64,000 nt of DNA from an uncultured Pseudomonadota bacterium (GTDB lineage: Bacteria; Myxococcota_A; UBA796; SXON01): positions 62,001 to 126,000 of the forward strand of contig CAIUMM010000026.1 in the NCBI GenBank assembly GCA_903900265.1, in the 5' to 3' direction. Position 1 is the first letter of the stretch, and every line of letters starts with the position of its first letter. This document shows positions 34,471-43,601 of the stretch, piece after piece. The position numbers were made by a program, and so were the translations under genes. The notes under the pieces were generated by a model that made no database searches, was not told the origin of the DNA, and worked only from the letters and a program-made list of their open reading frames with translations.

Positions 34471-37026
34471 ATGCTTCTCTTTCTGCTCGCCTGCAAGCCA
34501 AACCCGGACTCCGCTCCGGTGGGCGCGAATGTCTCTGAGCGCCTCACCCCCGGACAGGTGCGCGCCGGGCGCGTCGAGAGCACCGACGCGTTGTTCGGTG
34601 GCGTCTCTGCAGAAGGTGCCGTCGGCGACTGGAAGATCTACAATTCCAACGTGCAGTTCATCGTTCAAGACATCGGCGACTCGAGCTACTACATCGAGTA
34701 CGGCGGTGGATTGATCGACGCCGACGTGGTGCGCCCTGCCGGCGAACCCGGTCGCGACATGCTCGACGAGATGGGCGCGATGGTGGGGTTCGCGCGCGTG
34801 ATGGACGCGCAGACCGTCGAGGTCTGCGGGGATGGCAGCGGCGACACGGACGCGCCGATCGCGTGCCTGCGCGTCGAGGGTCCGGGCGCGCCCTTGCGCC
34901 TCGCGACTGGGGCGTTGGAGTCCCCCGAGATCGTGCCAGACCTGGACCTGTGGATCCAGACCGACTTTGAGCTCGCGCCCGACGCGTGGTCGATGAAGAT
35001 GACGACGACCGTCACCAGTCACGAGGCTGCGGATCAGTCCCTCGCGATTGGCGAGATCGCGATGGTGTCGTTGGACGTCGCCGAGCCCTGGCGACCGGGT
35101 GTTGGACTTGACGCCGCCGGCGATGGCCCGGTGGAGTGGGTGAGCGCGATCGGGCAGCGCAACGAGGGCGCGCTCGCGATCCTCGCCGGGCCGGATGCGA
35201 CGCTGGAGCAAGGCACCATCGGCAAGCTGTTAGGCGCGCTCGGGCAGGTGATCGCGGGCTTTGGTCCTACGGACACGCTTTCGTCCGAGGAGTCCATGAC
35301 GTGGACCCGCTGGGTCGGCGTCGCGCCGGATCCTGCGACGCTCTCAGGAGAGCGGCTTGAGCGCGGTGGCGCCGACGTAGCTGTGCTGTCGGGCACGACG
35401 ACGTCAGGCGCGCGCGTTCATGTGCTAGACGCCGCAGACGCACCGGTCACCGTCGCGTTTGCCGACGCGGCGGGGGGCTGGTCCGCGACCGTACCGCGCG
35501 GCGATCATCGCACGGTGGAGACGGGGCGCGGCACCGGCATCGTCTATGACCTGCCCGAAGGCCATGGCTGGCCCGCCCCCTACGAGGGCGAGCCCGCATC
35601 CACGTTGGCCACGCTGACGAGCGGCTCGGTTTCGGCGCCGTTCGCGGAAGGCTGGGGTGTCGCCCCGCTGGTCGCGCCGGGCAACGTGCACGTCCACGTC
35701 GCCGACGGCGGGCCGGCGGTCGCGAGGCTGTGTTTTGCGTCGGCCGACCCGGTGGTCGCGGATGTGCGGCTCACCGACGGGCGCCCCGAGGGCTGCGCGG
35801 CGATCGGCTTTGTGCGCGATGGAGACCTCGACATCCCCGCTGAGCCCGGCGACTACGTGCTCGTCGTGCACCGCGGCGTCCGGGACGAGCTCGATGTCCA
35901 AGACCTGACCGTCGTCAGCGGCGAGACCGTCAACGTCGTCGCAGATGTGCACGCTGCCTACACCATCGCGGGGGTGTTGACCGGTGATCCACACACCCAC
36001 GCGTCCCCGAGCGGCGACGCGGCGATCACCATGGAGCAGCGCTTGCTCTCGATGGCGGCGTACGGCGTGGACGTGCACTTCGGCACCGATCACGATCACA
36101 TCGCCGACTATCGCCCGCTCCTCGCGCCGCTCGGGCTCGCCGATCGGCTGCAGAGCGTCGTCTGCGACGAGGTCAGCCCGGTGCTGCGCGGCCACTTCAA
36201 CATGTACCCGGCGGTCGCCACGATGGGCGCCAATCACGGCGCCCCGCGCTGGTGGCTCGGGTACACGGACACCGCCGAGATCTTCGGTTGGATGCGCGAC
36301 AACGTAGGAGAGTCTGGCATCATTCAAGCGAACCATCCTGTCGGGGACTCGGGGATGTTCTCCTTTGCCGGCTTGGACCCCGTGGCAGGGACCATCGCGG
36401 ACGCGGAGCGTTGGTCGGACGACTTCAACGCGATGGAGGTCAACAACAGTGGGGAGATCGCCGACTATCTGCCGTACTACCTTGCGCTCGTGAATCGCGG
36501 TCGCGTGGTTACGCCCGTCGGTGTCAGCGATTCCCACAGCGCGACCGGCGGGGGTTTGGGGCTCAACCAGACCTACCTGTTGACCGGGACCCCGCTCGCG
36601 GACTTCGACGCCGACGTGCTTGTAGACACGCTGCATCGCCGCGCCACGGTCGTCAGCCGCGGCCCCTACATCGACGCGCGGGTGAGCGGGGACTTCGCAG
36701 CGGGGGCGACGGTGACCGCCGGCTCGACTTTGCAGGTAGAGGTCTACGCGCCCTCGTGGATGCCGGTGGAGACGGTGTCGCTGCTGCAGGACGGCGTGGT
36801 GATCGACACCCTGCCGTGCGATGGCGCCACGCCGACGCCGTGCTCGGCCTCGTGGACGCTCGACCCGATGCGGGACGCGTCCTACGTGGTGATCGCGGAG
36901 AGCACCGCCGCGCCGATGCAGTGGGCGCACGCGGGCAACCTCGCGTGGGCGATGACCTCGGCCACTTTTGTGGATGTCGCCGGGGACGGCTGGGAGTCGC
37001 CGCTGCCCGCGCTCGTGTTCCGGTGA
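34471..37026 (+). CDS. CehA/McbA-like PHP metallohydrolase lipoprotein
   Basis: 851 residues from ATG 34471, giving the lipoprotein signal MLLFLLAC; earlier in-frame starts lie in the HU terminator. The N-terminal 500 residues are beta-rich (sandwich-like). The C-terminal part holds a PHP domain with metal-ligand blocks GDPHTHASPSG, GTDHDHIADY, QANHP and VGVSDSHSATGG, followed by an Ig-like tail. Relatives (CehA, McbA) hydrolyse carbamate or phosphate esters, but natural substrates are mostly unknown. Probably anchored in the periplasm or on the surface. Confidence 0.82.
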   Translation: MLLFLLACKPNPDSAPVGANVSERLTPGQVRAGRVESTDALFGGVSAEGAVGDWKIYNSNVQFIVQDIGDSSYYIEYGGGLIDADVVRPAGEPGRDMLDEMGAMVGFARVMDAQTVEVCGDGSGDTDAPIACLRVEGPGAPLRLATGALESPEIVPDLDLWIQTDFELAPDAWSMKMTTTVTSHEAADQSLAIGEIAMVSLDVAEPWRPGVGLDAAGDGPVEWVSAIGQRNEGALAILAGPDATLEQGTIGKLLGALGQVIAGFGPTDTLSSEESMTWTRWVGVAPDPATLSGERLERGGADVAVLSGTTTSGARVHVLDAADAPVTVAFADAAGGWSATVPRGDHRTVETGRGTGIVYDLPEGHGWPAPYEGEPASTLATLTSGSVSAPFAEGWGVAPLVAPGNVHVHVADGGPAVARLCFASADPVVADVRLTDGRPEGCAAIGFVRDGDLDIPAEPGDYVLVVHRGVRDELDVQDLTVVSGETVNVVADVHAAYTIAGVLTGDPHTHASPSGDAAITMEQRLLSMAAYGVDVHFGTDHDHIADYRPLLAPLGLADRLQSVVCDEVSPVLRGHFNMYPAVATMGANHGAPRWWLGYTDTAEIFGWMRDNVGESGIIQANHPVGDSGMFSFAGLDPVAGTIADAERWSDDFNAMEVNNSGEIADYLPYYLALVNRGRVVTPVGVSDSHSATGGGLGLNQTYLLTGTPLADFDADVLVDTLHRRATVVSRGPYIDARVSGDFAAGATVTAGSTLQVEVYAPSWMPVETVSLLQDGVVIDTLPCDGATPTPCSASWTLDPMRDASYVVIAESTAAPMQWAHAGNLAWAMTSATFVDVAGDGWESPLPALVFR

Positions 37027-37063
37027 GCCCGGTCACCGGTCCGTGAACGCCGTCTGCGGGCGC

Positions 37064-37199
37064 TTGACTCGCCCCGCTCCGTGCCCAATCTTTTGCGGGC
37101 GGCACACCTCGTGGCCGTCGACATGGCCTCGGCATGTCGAAAAGGGCCTGATCCCACGAAACCTACGCCACCCCTTCGGGTTGGCGGTTCGGAGTCTCC
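37064..37199 (+). promoter_or_regulatory. Candidate promoter and structured leader of ribA
   Basis: TTGACT (37064-37069), 17 bases, then AATCTT (37087-37092) is a weak promoter candidate. The leader then folds: TCGTGG/CCACGA (37109-37114 with 37154-37159) encloses a perfect 8-base hairpin TCGACATG/CATGTCGA (37118-37125 with 37133-37140) with loop GCCTCGG. A second hairpin at 37166-37186 holds a UUCG-type loop just before the GGAG ribosome site. It lacks the conserved blocks of the FMN riboswitch. A cis-regulatory role is inferred. Confidence 0.4.
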
Positions 37200-37817
37200 A
37201 TGCACCCCCCGGTCGACGATCTTAGCCCTTCTTCGGTGGTCCGCTTCGCGGCCGAGGCCCGACTCCCTTCTCGGTACGGCGATTTCCGGGTCATCGCGTT
37301 TGAGTGCGCGTCGGACGGACTGGACTACGGCGTGATGGCCCGAGGAGACCTCGTCGGCGCCGAAAACGTCCCGGTGCGCTTGCACTCGGAGTGCTTCACC
37401 GGAGATGTGATGGGCAGCCTGAAGTGCGACTGCCGCGACCAGCTCGAAGGCGCGCTCACCTACGTCGGTAAGGCTGAGCGCGGCGCGGTGTTGTACCTGC
37501 CGCAAGAAGGCCGAGGCATCGGCCTCGCCAACAAGATCCGCGCCTATGCGCTTCAGGACGAAGGCCTCGACACGGTCGAAGCCAACCTCGCGCTGGGCTT
37601 TCCCGATGATCTGCGCCGGTACGACGTCGCCGCCGAGATCATCCGCAAGCTCGGCATCCGGTCGGTGGCGTTGCTGACCAACAACCCGTCGAAGGTCGCG
37701 GGGCTCACGCGCGCAGGAATCCCGGTGGCGTCCTACATCCCGCTGCGGGCGACGCCGAACGCCCACAACGCGTTCTACCTCGACACCAAGAAGGCCAAGA
37801 GCGGCCATCGCTTATAG
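37200..37817 (+). CDS. ribA: GTP cyclohydrolase II
   Basis: 205 residues, stand-alone RibA without a RibB domain. It opens GTP to the pyrimidine precursor of riboflavin. Zinc ligands C65, C76 and C78 (HSECFTGDVMGSLKCDC); GTP-binding and catalytic block YLPQEGRGIGLANKIRAYALQ; C-terminal LLTNNPSKVAGL. GGAG five bases before ATG. No other rib genes are nearby. A structured leader precedes it. Confidence 0.95.
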   Translation: MHPPVDDLSPSSVVRFAAEARLPSRYGDFRVIAFECASDGLDYGVMARGDLVGAENVPVRLHSECFTGDVMGSLKCDCRDQLEGALTYVGKAERGAVLYLPQEGRGIGLANKIRAYALQDEGLDTVEANLALGFPDDLRRYDVAAEIIRKLGIRSVALLTNNPSKVAGLTRAGIPVASYIPLRATPNAHNAFYLDTKKAKSGHRL

Positions 37818-37885
37818 CCGGGTGCGCTGGCCGAGGGCTTGACCGGGGCCGCTGGCCTTCATAGTCGCCGGTGTCCGAGGTACTC

Positions 37886-39904
37886 ATGGCCAAGCCTTCC
37901 GCCTTTTCCCTCTGGTTTGCCGGCGCCGCTGGCGGATTGATCGGCGGCTCCGCCGTCGGTGTGGCCGAAGCGGGCTGGGTGCTCACGAGCACCACCCCGT
38001 CCGAGTACCAGGCGGTGCTCTACGGTGCGGTGATCTACGGCGTCATCGGTAGCATCCTCGGCGCTGGCATCGGCTTCGCGAACGTGGTGCTTGGTGCGTT
38101 GGGCCGCGAGCGTGGGCCGGGCCCTGCGCTGGGCTGGTGCTTTGGATTCTTCGGAACGATGAGCGCGCTGGGCTTGGTGATCATAAGGTACATCCTCAAT
38201 AAGCAGTGGTACATGGAAGCGGGTGTGCCGATGACCACCACCTTAGGGGTCGCCGGAGCGTTAGGCGCGTTCTCGTTGGTCGGGATCTGGCTGGGACGAA
38301 ACCTGCTGACCAAGACGCCCCTTCGGGTTTTGCCTGCGCCGAAAGGGACTTTTGCGGTATGGGGTGCGGGGACTGCGTTGACGTGGATGTTGTCGCTCGC
38401 GCCGGCGCCCGGAGCGGTCGGCGCCGAGGTCCCTCATCACCCGCAGGAGGGCGTGGGGCCGCGCCCGAACGTGATCCTGTTCCACATGGACGCGCTGCGC
38501 GTGGACGCGCTCGGGGTGTACAGCGGGGACGCAGCGGCGTCGCCGAACCTCGACGCCTTCGCCAAAGACGCGGTGGTCTTTGAGCAGAACATCACCGCCG
38601 CGTCGTGGACGCGTGCGTCCACAGCGTCGCTGTTCACCTCGCTCTCGCCGTCCTCGCACGCGTGCGAGACCAAGGATTCGGCGCTCAGCCCGGACGTAGT
38701 CACGCTCGCCGAGGCCCTCGCCGGCGCAAACTACGCGACCAGCGGCTTTCCCAACAACGCGAACGTGACGGGCGCGCTCGGCTTCGGACAAGGCTTCGAT
38801 TGGTATCCCTACCTGCCCGAGTACCCCCTTGGCGCGAAAGAGTCGTCGTACTCCCTCTCGATGTACAGCCTCGCCCGGAAGGTCTACGCCAAGATCAGCA
38901 CCAAAAAGCGGGTGGAAGACTACTACATGCCGGCAGAGACCCAACTCGCGCGGGCGTCCTCCTGGATCGACGCTCAAGGCGCGGATCGCTGGTTCACGTA
39001 CATCCACATCATGGAGGCCCACGACCCGTACTTTTCGCATCCCATCACCGGAGAAGCGTATGGACGTGCCGAGTTTCCGAACCCCGACCCGGCGCTCAAG
39101 GAGCACCTGCATGATCTCTACCGCGGTGAGGTCAAGCACGCGGATGAGGAGATGGGTAGGTTCTTCGCGCAGTTGAAGGCCGACGGCCTCTACGACAACG
39201 CGCTGATCATCGTCACCGCCGATCACGGCGAGGAGTTCTTTGAGCACGGCGGCTGGTGGCACGGAACCACCTTGTACGATGAGCAAGTTCACGTGCCGCT
39301 GCTCGTCAAGCTCCCCAACAACGCTCGCGCCGGCACCCGCGTGCCTTGGCAGGTCCGCGAGATCGACATCGCCGCCACCATCGCCGACGTGGCCGGTGTG
39401 CCAAAGCCGGAGACCTGGGACGGAGAGACGCTGTTCGCGGATGACTTCGATCAGCAGCTCGCGGTCACGCTCCCGCCGCCCCCGGCGGACGCCGAGGGTG
39501 CTGCGGGCGCCGAAGTCGTAGCCGCGGCTCCCCCGTGGACCGCGCCTTCGTGGTGGCAGCTGCCTTCGAGCCGCGCCGCGCTGTCCGAGCAGGATTTTGA
39601 AGGCTACGACCTGCAAAGTCTGCGTGCTGACGGCAAGAAGCTGATCCAGGCCAACCGCGTTCCAGCGGCGAATGACCGGAAGCAGCCTCCTGAGGCCTTT
39701 TACGATCTCACCGTAGATGCCGGCGAGCAGGCTCCGCTGACCGGCGACGCCAGCGTCGAAGGCATGCGCGCGCGCTTGCAGGAGTCGGTGGACATCGCCC
39801 GCGCCAAGGGCGTCGGCGCGGTGATCGCGAACATGTCGGACGCTGATCGCGCGCGGCTGATCCAGCTTGGATACCTGCAGGGCGAGGACGCCGAGAAGAA
39901 GTGA
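37886..39904 (+). CDS. Membrane-anchored sulfatase-like hydrolase
   Basis: 672 residues from ATG 37886 (GAGG five bases upstream). Five or so N-terminal membrane helices (residues 1-175) lead to an alkaline-phosphatase-superfamily domain: NVILFHMDALRVDALGVYSG (metal Asp), a nucleophile region AASWTRASTASLFTSLSPS, and TADHGEEFFEHGGWWHG (metal Asp/His). The CxPxR formylglycine motif of true sulfatases is absent; a Thr or Ser likely replaces it, as in phospho- or phosphoglycerol transferases. Periplasmic activity likely; substrate unknown. GTGA overlap with the next gene. Confidence 0.82.
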   Translation: MAKPSAFSLWFAGAAGGLIGGSAVGVAEAGWVLTSTTPSEYQAVLYGAVIYGVIGSILGAGIGFANVVLGALGRERGPGPALGWCFGFFGTMSALGLVIIRYILNKQWYMEAGVPMTTTLGVAGALGAFSLVGIWLGRNLLTKTPLRVLPAPKGTFAVWGAGTALTWMLSLAPAPGAVGAEVPHHPQEGVGPRPNVILFHMDALRVDALGVYSGDAAASPNLDAFAKDAVVFEQNITAASWTRASTASLFTSLSPSSHACETKDSALSPDVVTLAEALAGANYATSGFPNNANVTGALGFGQGFDWYPYLPEYPLGAKESSYSLSMYSLARKVYAKISTKKRVEDYYMPAETQLARASSWIDAQGADRWFTYIHIMEAHDPYFSHPITGEAYGRAEFPNPDPALKEHLHDLYRGEVKHADEEMGRFFAQLKADGLYDNALIIVTADHGEEFFEHGGWWHGTTLYDEQVHVPLLVKLPNNARAGTRVPWQVREIDIAATIADVAGVPKPETWDGETLFADDFDQQLAVTLPPPPADAEGAAGAEVVAAAPPWTAPSWWQLPSSRAALSEQDFEGYDLQSLRADGKKLIQANRVPAANDRKQPPEAFYDLTVDAGEQAPLTGDASVEGMRARLQESVDIARAKGVGAVIANMSDADRARLIQLGYLQGEDAEKK

Positions 39905-41547
39905 AGCCCAAAGCACGTTCACTGACGATCGGCCTCGACGGGGCGACCTGGGATGTGATCGAGCCGAACCGGGCGATGTTGCCGAACTTGTGGCGGCTGC
40001 GGCAAACCGGCGCGTGGGCGAGGCTGAACAGCACGACCCCGCCGATGACGCTGCCATCGTGGTCCTCGGTGTTGACCGGCTGCAGGCCCGGTACCCACGG
40101 CATTCTCGACTTTACCCGTCGCGATCCCGGGACCTACGCGCTGTCGTTCTTGAACGCGACGCATCGGCGGGTGCCGACGCTGCATCGCATCCTCTCCGAT
40201 CGCGGTGGCCGGGTCGCTAGCATCGCGGTGCCGACGACCTTCCCGCCGGAAAGCGTGAACGGCTTGGTCGTCGCTGGTTTTGACAGCCCGGTCGCGACGA
40301 CCGCCGAGGTGCGCCACGTGCAGCCCTCGTCGGCCTGGCCGGAGCTGGAGCGCCGCTTTGGAGGCTTGCATTTTGCAGATTTTCAGGAGGGCGACATCGG
40401 GCCGGGCTGGCACGCGCACGCGCGGTCGAGCTTGCTGCGCGAGATCGGAAGAAAAGAGGCGTTGTGTGCGCATCTCCTCGACACCGAGCCCTGGGACCAC
40501 TTCATGGTGGTGTTTGGGGAGTCGGACACCGCGGCCCATCACTTTTGGATGTTCTACGACACGGACTCCCCGCGACACGCCGCGGCCTGCGCGCTCCCCG
40601 GCGCTGAGCGCGTCAAAGACACGCTTTTGGAGGTCTACGCCCGCTTGGATGCCGCGGTCGGTCGCCTCGCCGCGCGGGCCGAGGTGGTCGCGGTGTGCAG
40701 CGACCACGGCTTTGGGGGCGCGAACGACATCGCGCTGTACCTCAACCGCTTCCTCGAAGATCGCGGCTGGTTGAAATTTCACGGGGCGCGCGGATCCGGG
40801 ATCGGCGACCGCTTTCGTCGGGCAGCGCTGGCCGTGCCCAGCCGCAGCTTGGAGCGCGTCATTCGTCGTGTACCCTCTGCGTGGTTGGGCCACACCGAGA
40901 CCCGCGCCCGCTACGGCGCCATCGACTTTTCCGGCACGCGCGCGTGGTCCGACGAGATGAACTACGCGGCGACTGTGCACCTGAACGTGCGCGGGCGGGA
41001 CCCGGACGGCCAGCTGGAAAATGTGCCGTTGGCGATCGCGGATCTGACGCGGGATCTGATGGCCTGGGAGGTGGACGGCCGCCGTGTGGTGGAAGCGGTG
41101 CACGCTGACGCGTACGACGGTGCGGCGGGGGCTCCGGACCTCGTGCTGACGCTCGCGCTCAGCCCGGGTGGGTCCTATACGCTGCTCCCCAGCACGCGGG
41201 TGCCGCGCGGCACGCTGTGGCGTAGGCTGGAGCCCCGCGAGCACGCAGGCGGCAAGGGGCTCGGTATGAACGGCGCGCACCGCCAACACGGCGTGCTCCT
41301 GCTCAACGGGCCGATGTTTCGCCCGGGCGAGGTGGACGCTGCGGTCTGGGACATCGCGCCTACGCTGCTGCACGCGCTCGGCGAGGCGATCCCCGCGCAC
41401 ATGGAGGGCGCGGTTCTGGACGTCTTTCGCGAGGCCATGGCTCCGCGCCGATCGGGCGCCGAAGCGGTCCCCCAGCCGGAGGTCGCCGCTCGACCCGGCG
41501 ATGACGACGCGATCCGACAGCGTTTGGCGAAGCTCGGCTACCTGTAG
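39901..41547 (+). CDS. Alkaline phosphatase-family phosphodiesterase
   Basis: 548 residues from GTG 39901, inside the stop of the sulfatase-like gene. Type I phosphodiesterase/nucleotide pyrophosphatase fold: SLTIGLDGATWDVIEP (metal Asp), PPMTLPSWSSVLTGCRPGTHG (Thr nucleophile), FGESDTAAHHFW and VVAVCSDHGFGG (metal ligands). No signal peptide, so probably cytoplasmic or membrane-associated. Members act on nucleotide sugars or phospholipid head groups. Pairing with a membrane relative suggests one pathway. Confidence 0.85.
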   Translation: MKPKARSLTIGLDGATWDVIEPNRAMLPNLWRLRQTGAWARLNSTTPPMTLPSWSSVLTGCRPGTHGILDFTRRDPGTYALSFLNATHRRVPTLHRILSDRGGRVASIAVPTTFPPESVNGLVVAGFDSPVATTAEVRHVQPSSAWPELERRFGGLHFADFQEGDIGPGWHAHARSSLLREIGRKEALCAHLLDTEPWDHFMVVFGESDTAAHHFWMFYDTDSPRHAAACALPGAERVKDTLLEVYARLDAAVGRLAARAEVVAVCSDHGFGGANDIALYLNRFLEDRGWLKFHGARGSGIGDRFRRAALAVPSRSLERVIRRVPSAWLGHTETRARYGAIDFSGTRAWSDEMNYAATVHLNVRGRDPDGQLENVPLAIADLTRDLMAWEVDGRRVVEAVHADAYDGAAGAPDLVLTLALSPGGSYTLLPSTRVPRGTLWRRLEPREHAGGKGLGMNGAHRQHGVLLLNGPMFRPGEVDAAVWDIAPTLLHALGEAIPAHMEGAVLDVFREAMAPRRSGAEAVPQPEVAARPGDDDAIRQRLAKLGYL

Positions 41548-41576
41548 CCCCGCGGCGCTGGGGCGCCGGCGATCGG

Positions 41577-41765
41577 TCAGCGATCGGCCTTCTTCTCTCC
41601 TAACGCGCCATCCTCAGCGAGCTTGTCGTAGACGTCCCGCATGGGCTTGGAGAAGTTGTTGGGGGCGTCGGCCGACGTGTCGGCGAGGTTCGAGACGATC
41701 TTCTCGCCGTACTTGGACATGAACTTGTCTTTCAGGCCCTTCAGGGTCTTGCTTGCGATTCCCAA
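41577..41765 (-). CDS. Small basic protein, 62 residues
   Basis: The TTG start at 41765 is supported by AAAGGAG five to six bases upstream. The sequence is helical and Lys-rich at both ends (IASKTLKGLKDKFMSKYGEK ... GALGEKKADR), without a signal or Cys. No family recognised. Divergent from the promoter at 41824. Confidence 0.55.
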   Translation of the reverse strand: MGIASKTLKGLKDKFMSKYGEKIVSNLADTSADAPNNFSKPMRDVYDKLAEDGALGEKKADR

Positions 41766-41823
41766 TGCAGCTCCTTTGGCGATGGGGGATTCTACCCCGC
41801 GGGTGCGAGGAATCGCGACCGTC

Positions 41824-41852
41824 TTGCGGCAGATTCGCGGTACCGGTATAGA
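41824..41852 (+). promoter_or_regulatory. Sigma70-like promoter
   Basis: TTGCGG (41824-41829), a 17-base spacer and TATAGA (41847-41852). It lies 13 bases before ATG 41866, so the transcript for the next gene would have a very short or no leader, depending on the exact start site. Confidence 0.55.
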
Positions 41853-41865
41853 ATCCGTCCACCTG

Positions 41866-42579
41866 ATGTCCTCTGACGCTACCACCAGCCCGCGGTTCCG
41901 TGTGTGGATTCGTCGAGAGACCGAGTCGGAAGGCCCGTTCTCTATACGCTTCGAGGTGGAAGAGGGCAAAGGTCTGCTGCGCGTGTCGCGCCCAGGGGTG
42001 CTGATCGACCCGCCGGCCCGTCCCACGGGCGCAGAATCCCGGCTGACCGGCCAGCAGCTGCGGGCCAGTCGGTTCCTGCATGTTTGGGACTCCGGGCGCA
42101 GTCGTCAGGGGTACTCGCTCACGCGCGTCGACGAGGCTTCGTTGGAGCGCGCGCCGGGCGACCGGTGGGTGGAGCTGCTGGTGAGTGAGGGCGGCGTGCT
42201 CTGCTACCTGTCGCTCCCCGAGGTCTTTCCAGAGTCTGAGGAGGAGGTCGAGGATGAGCCGACGTCCCCCCGGGAATTGGAGGACACGGCCTCGGAGGAG
42301 GTCGCGGTGGAGGCGGGGCTGGCTCCAGCGCCCGAAGGCGCGCGCGAGCCGTTGCGCGTCAACGTGTACTCGTTGCCGCCGATCGCTGCTGCGCCGCTGC
42401 TGCCCGCCGCCGAGCGGGCGATCCCCGGCGCGCTGGAGGACCCGCCGATGATGGACTTCGCGGCGGTCGACGCCACGCCCAGCGGGCCGCTCGTTCGTCA
42501 TCTGCGTCGACAGCTCGCCCGCCAGAGCGCGCGGATCCTGGAGCTCGAAGAAGAGATTCGGCGCCTGACCCCTCGCTGA
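41866..42579 (+). CDS. Unknown cytoplasmic protein with acidic linker and coiled C-terminus
   Basis: 237 residues from ATG 41866. Residues 1-120 form a beta-rich domain (RFRVWIRRETESEGPFSIRF ... GLLRVSRPGVLIDPP). A Glu/Pro-rich linker (EEEVEDEPTSPRELE) spans about 125-155. A charged helix at the end (VRHLRRQLARQSARILELEE) is a likely coiled coil. No family recognised. Confidence 0.7.
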   Translation: MSSDATTSPRFRVWIRRETESEGPFSIRFEVEEGKGLLRVSRPGVLIDPPARPTGAESRLTGQQLRASRFLHVWDSGRSRQGYSLTRVDEASLERAPGDRWVELLVSEGGVLCYLSLPEVFPESEEEVEDEPTSPRELEDTASEEVAVEAGLAPAPEGAREPLRVNVYSLPPIAAAPLLPAAERAIPGALEDPPMMDFAAVDATPSGPLVRHLRRQLARQSARILELEEEIRRLTPR

Positions 42580-42602
42580 AACAAACGGCGTTCAACCGGT
42601 GA

Positions 42603-43571
42603 TCAGGGGCGGTGCGTCCAACCCTTCTTGCGAAAATACCAGTACAACCCTGCGCCGGTCGCCAGCATCGAGAGCAGCGCGACGTAGAACCCGAATTGCT
42701 GATGGGTGATGGGGATGACCTCGAAGTTCATCCCGAAGATGCCCGAGATCACCGTCCACGGCAGCATCACGACGCTGGCGATGGTGAGGAACTTCATGAC
42801 TTCGTTGAGGCGTTCGTTCACGACGTTCGCGTGGAGCTGGAGGGTGCCGTTTACGATTTCGAGTAGCAGCGCGTCGGTGTCGTTCACGATCATCGCGTGG
42901 TCCAGCACGTCCCGGAAGTACAGGCGGATCTCGGAGGAGATGTCGGTGGTCTCCGGGTCGGTCAACCTGCGCACGACTTCGAGGTGCGGCAGGATGATGC
43001 GGCGCACGACCAGCAGCTCGCGGCGGATGGTCACGAGACGGTCGGGGACGGTCGTTCCTGCCTCGCCGACGCGCGCTTGCAGCTCGCTCAGCTCCTCTTC
43101 GTAGTCGTCGAGCAGCGGGAGGAACTCGTCCACGACGGCGTCGATGATCGCGTGCAGCAGACGTTCTGTGGTGTGCACGCCCGCGTCAGGGTCGAGGTGC
43201 ACATGGTCGAGCACCCGATCGACCGCCTGCACCGACTTCGGCCGCACCGTGACAAGCAACTTGGGGCGTACGAACATGCAGATCGCCACCAGATCCAGCG
43301 GGTCGTGCTGGGTGGTTCGATCCAGCGCGTTGATCACCAGAAAGTTGTGGGTGGCGTAGCGTTCGTACTTGGAGCGCCGTTGGGGGTTGTGGCTGTCTTC
43401 GATCGCGAGGTGGTGAAAGCGGAATTGGTCGCGAAGTACGAGGAGGTCGGCCTCCTGAGGATCTTCGATGTCTACCCACAGGTTGCTGCCCTCGGGCGCA
43501 GCTAAGCCCTCTTCGAGGGTGACGTCGCTTTGGATGGGGTTTGTGCCCATGAACAGGTGGCATCGCATCAT
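42603..43571 (-). CDS. corA: CorA-family magnesium/metal transporter
   Basis: 322 residues from ATG 43571. Large cytoplasmic N-terminal domain, then two C-terminal helices with the signature GIFGMNFE (the GMN selectivity motif) between them, and a basic tail YFRKKGWTHRP. Length and layout are normal for CorA. Forms a pentamer for Mg2+ or Co2+ uptake. Divergent from the exported protein at 43602 by 30 bases. Confidence 0.93.
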   Translation of the reverse strand: MMRCHLFMGTNPIQSDVTLEEGLAAPEGSNLWVDIEDPQEADLLVLRDQFRFHHLAIEDSHNPQRRSKYERYATHNFLVINALDRTTQHDPLDLVAICMFVRPKLLVTVRPKSVQAVDRVLDHVHLDPDAGVHTTERLLHAIIDAVVDEFLPLLDDYEEELSELQARVGEAGTTVPDRLVTIRRELLVVRRIILPHLEVVRRLTDPETTDISSEIRLYFRDVLDHAMIVNDTDALLLEIVNGTLQLHANVVNERLNEVMKFLTIASVVMLPWTVISGIFGMNFEVIPITHQQFGFYVALLSMLATGAGLYWYFRKKGWTHRP

Positions 43572-43601
43572 GGGTTGAATCCGGGAGTTAGCTGATTCCG
43601 C

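Noticed and set aside
37100-37199. FMN riboswitch before ribA
   Set aside because: None of the conserved FMN-aptamer blocks is present; kept only as an unclassified structured leader.
38261-40057. Long minus-strand open frame opposite the sulfatase-like gene
   Set aside because: It is antisense to a gene with clear catalytic motifs; high GC keeps such shadow frames open. No domain or start signal in it.
41548-41600. Terminator hairpin between the phosphodiesterase and the 62-residue gene
   Set aside because: The stem is bulged and the following tract is TTCTTCTCTCC rather than a T run; too weak to call.
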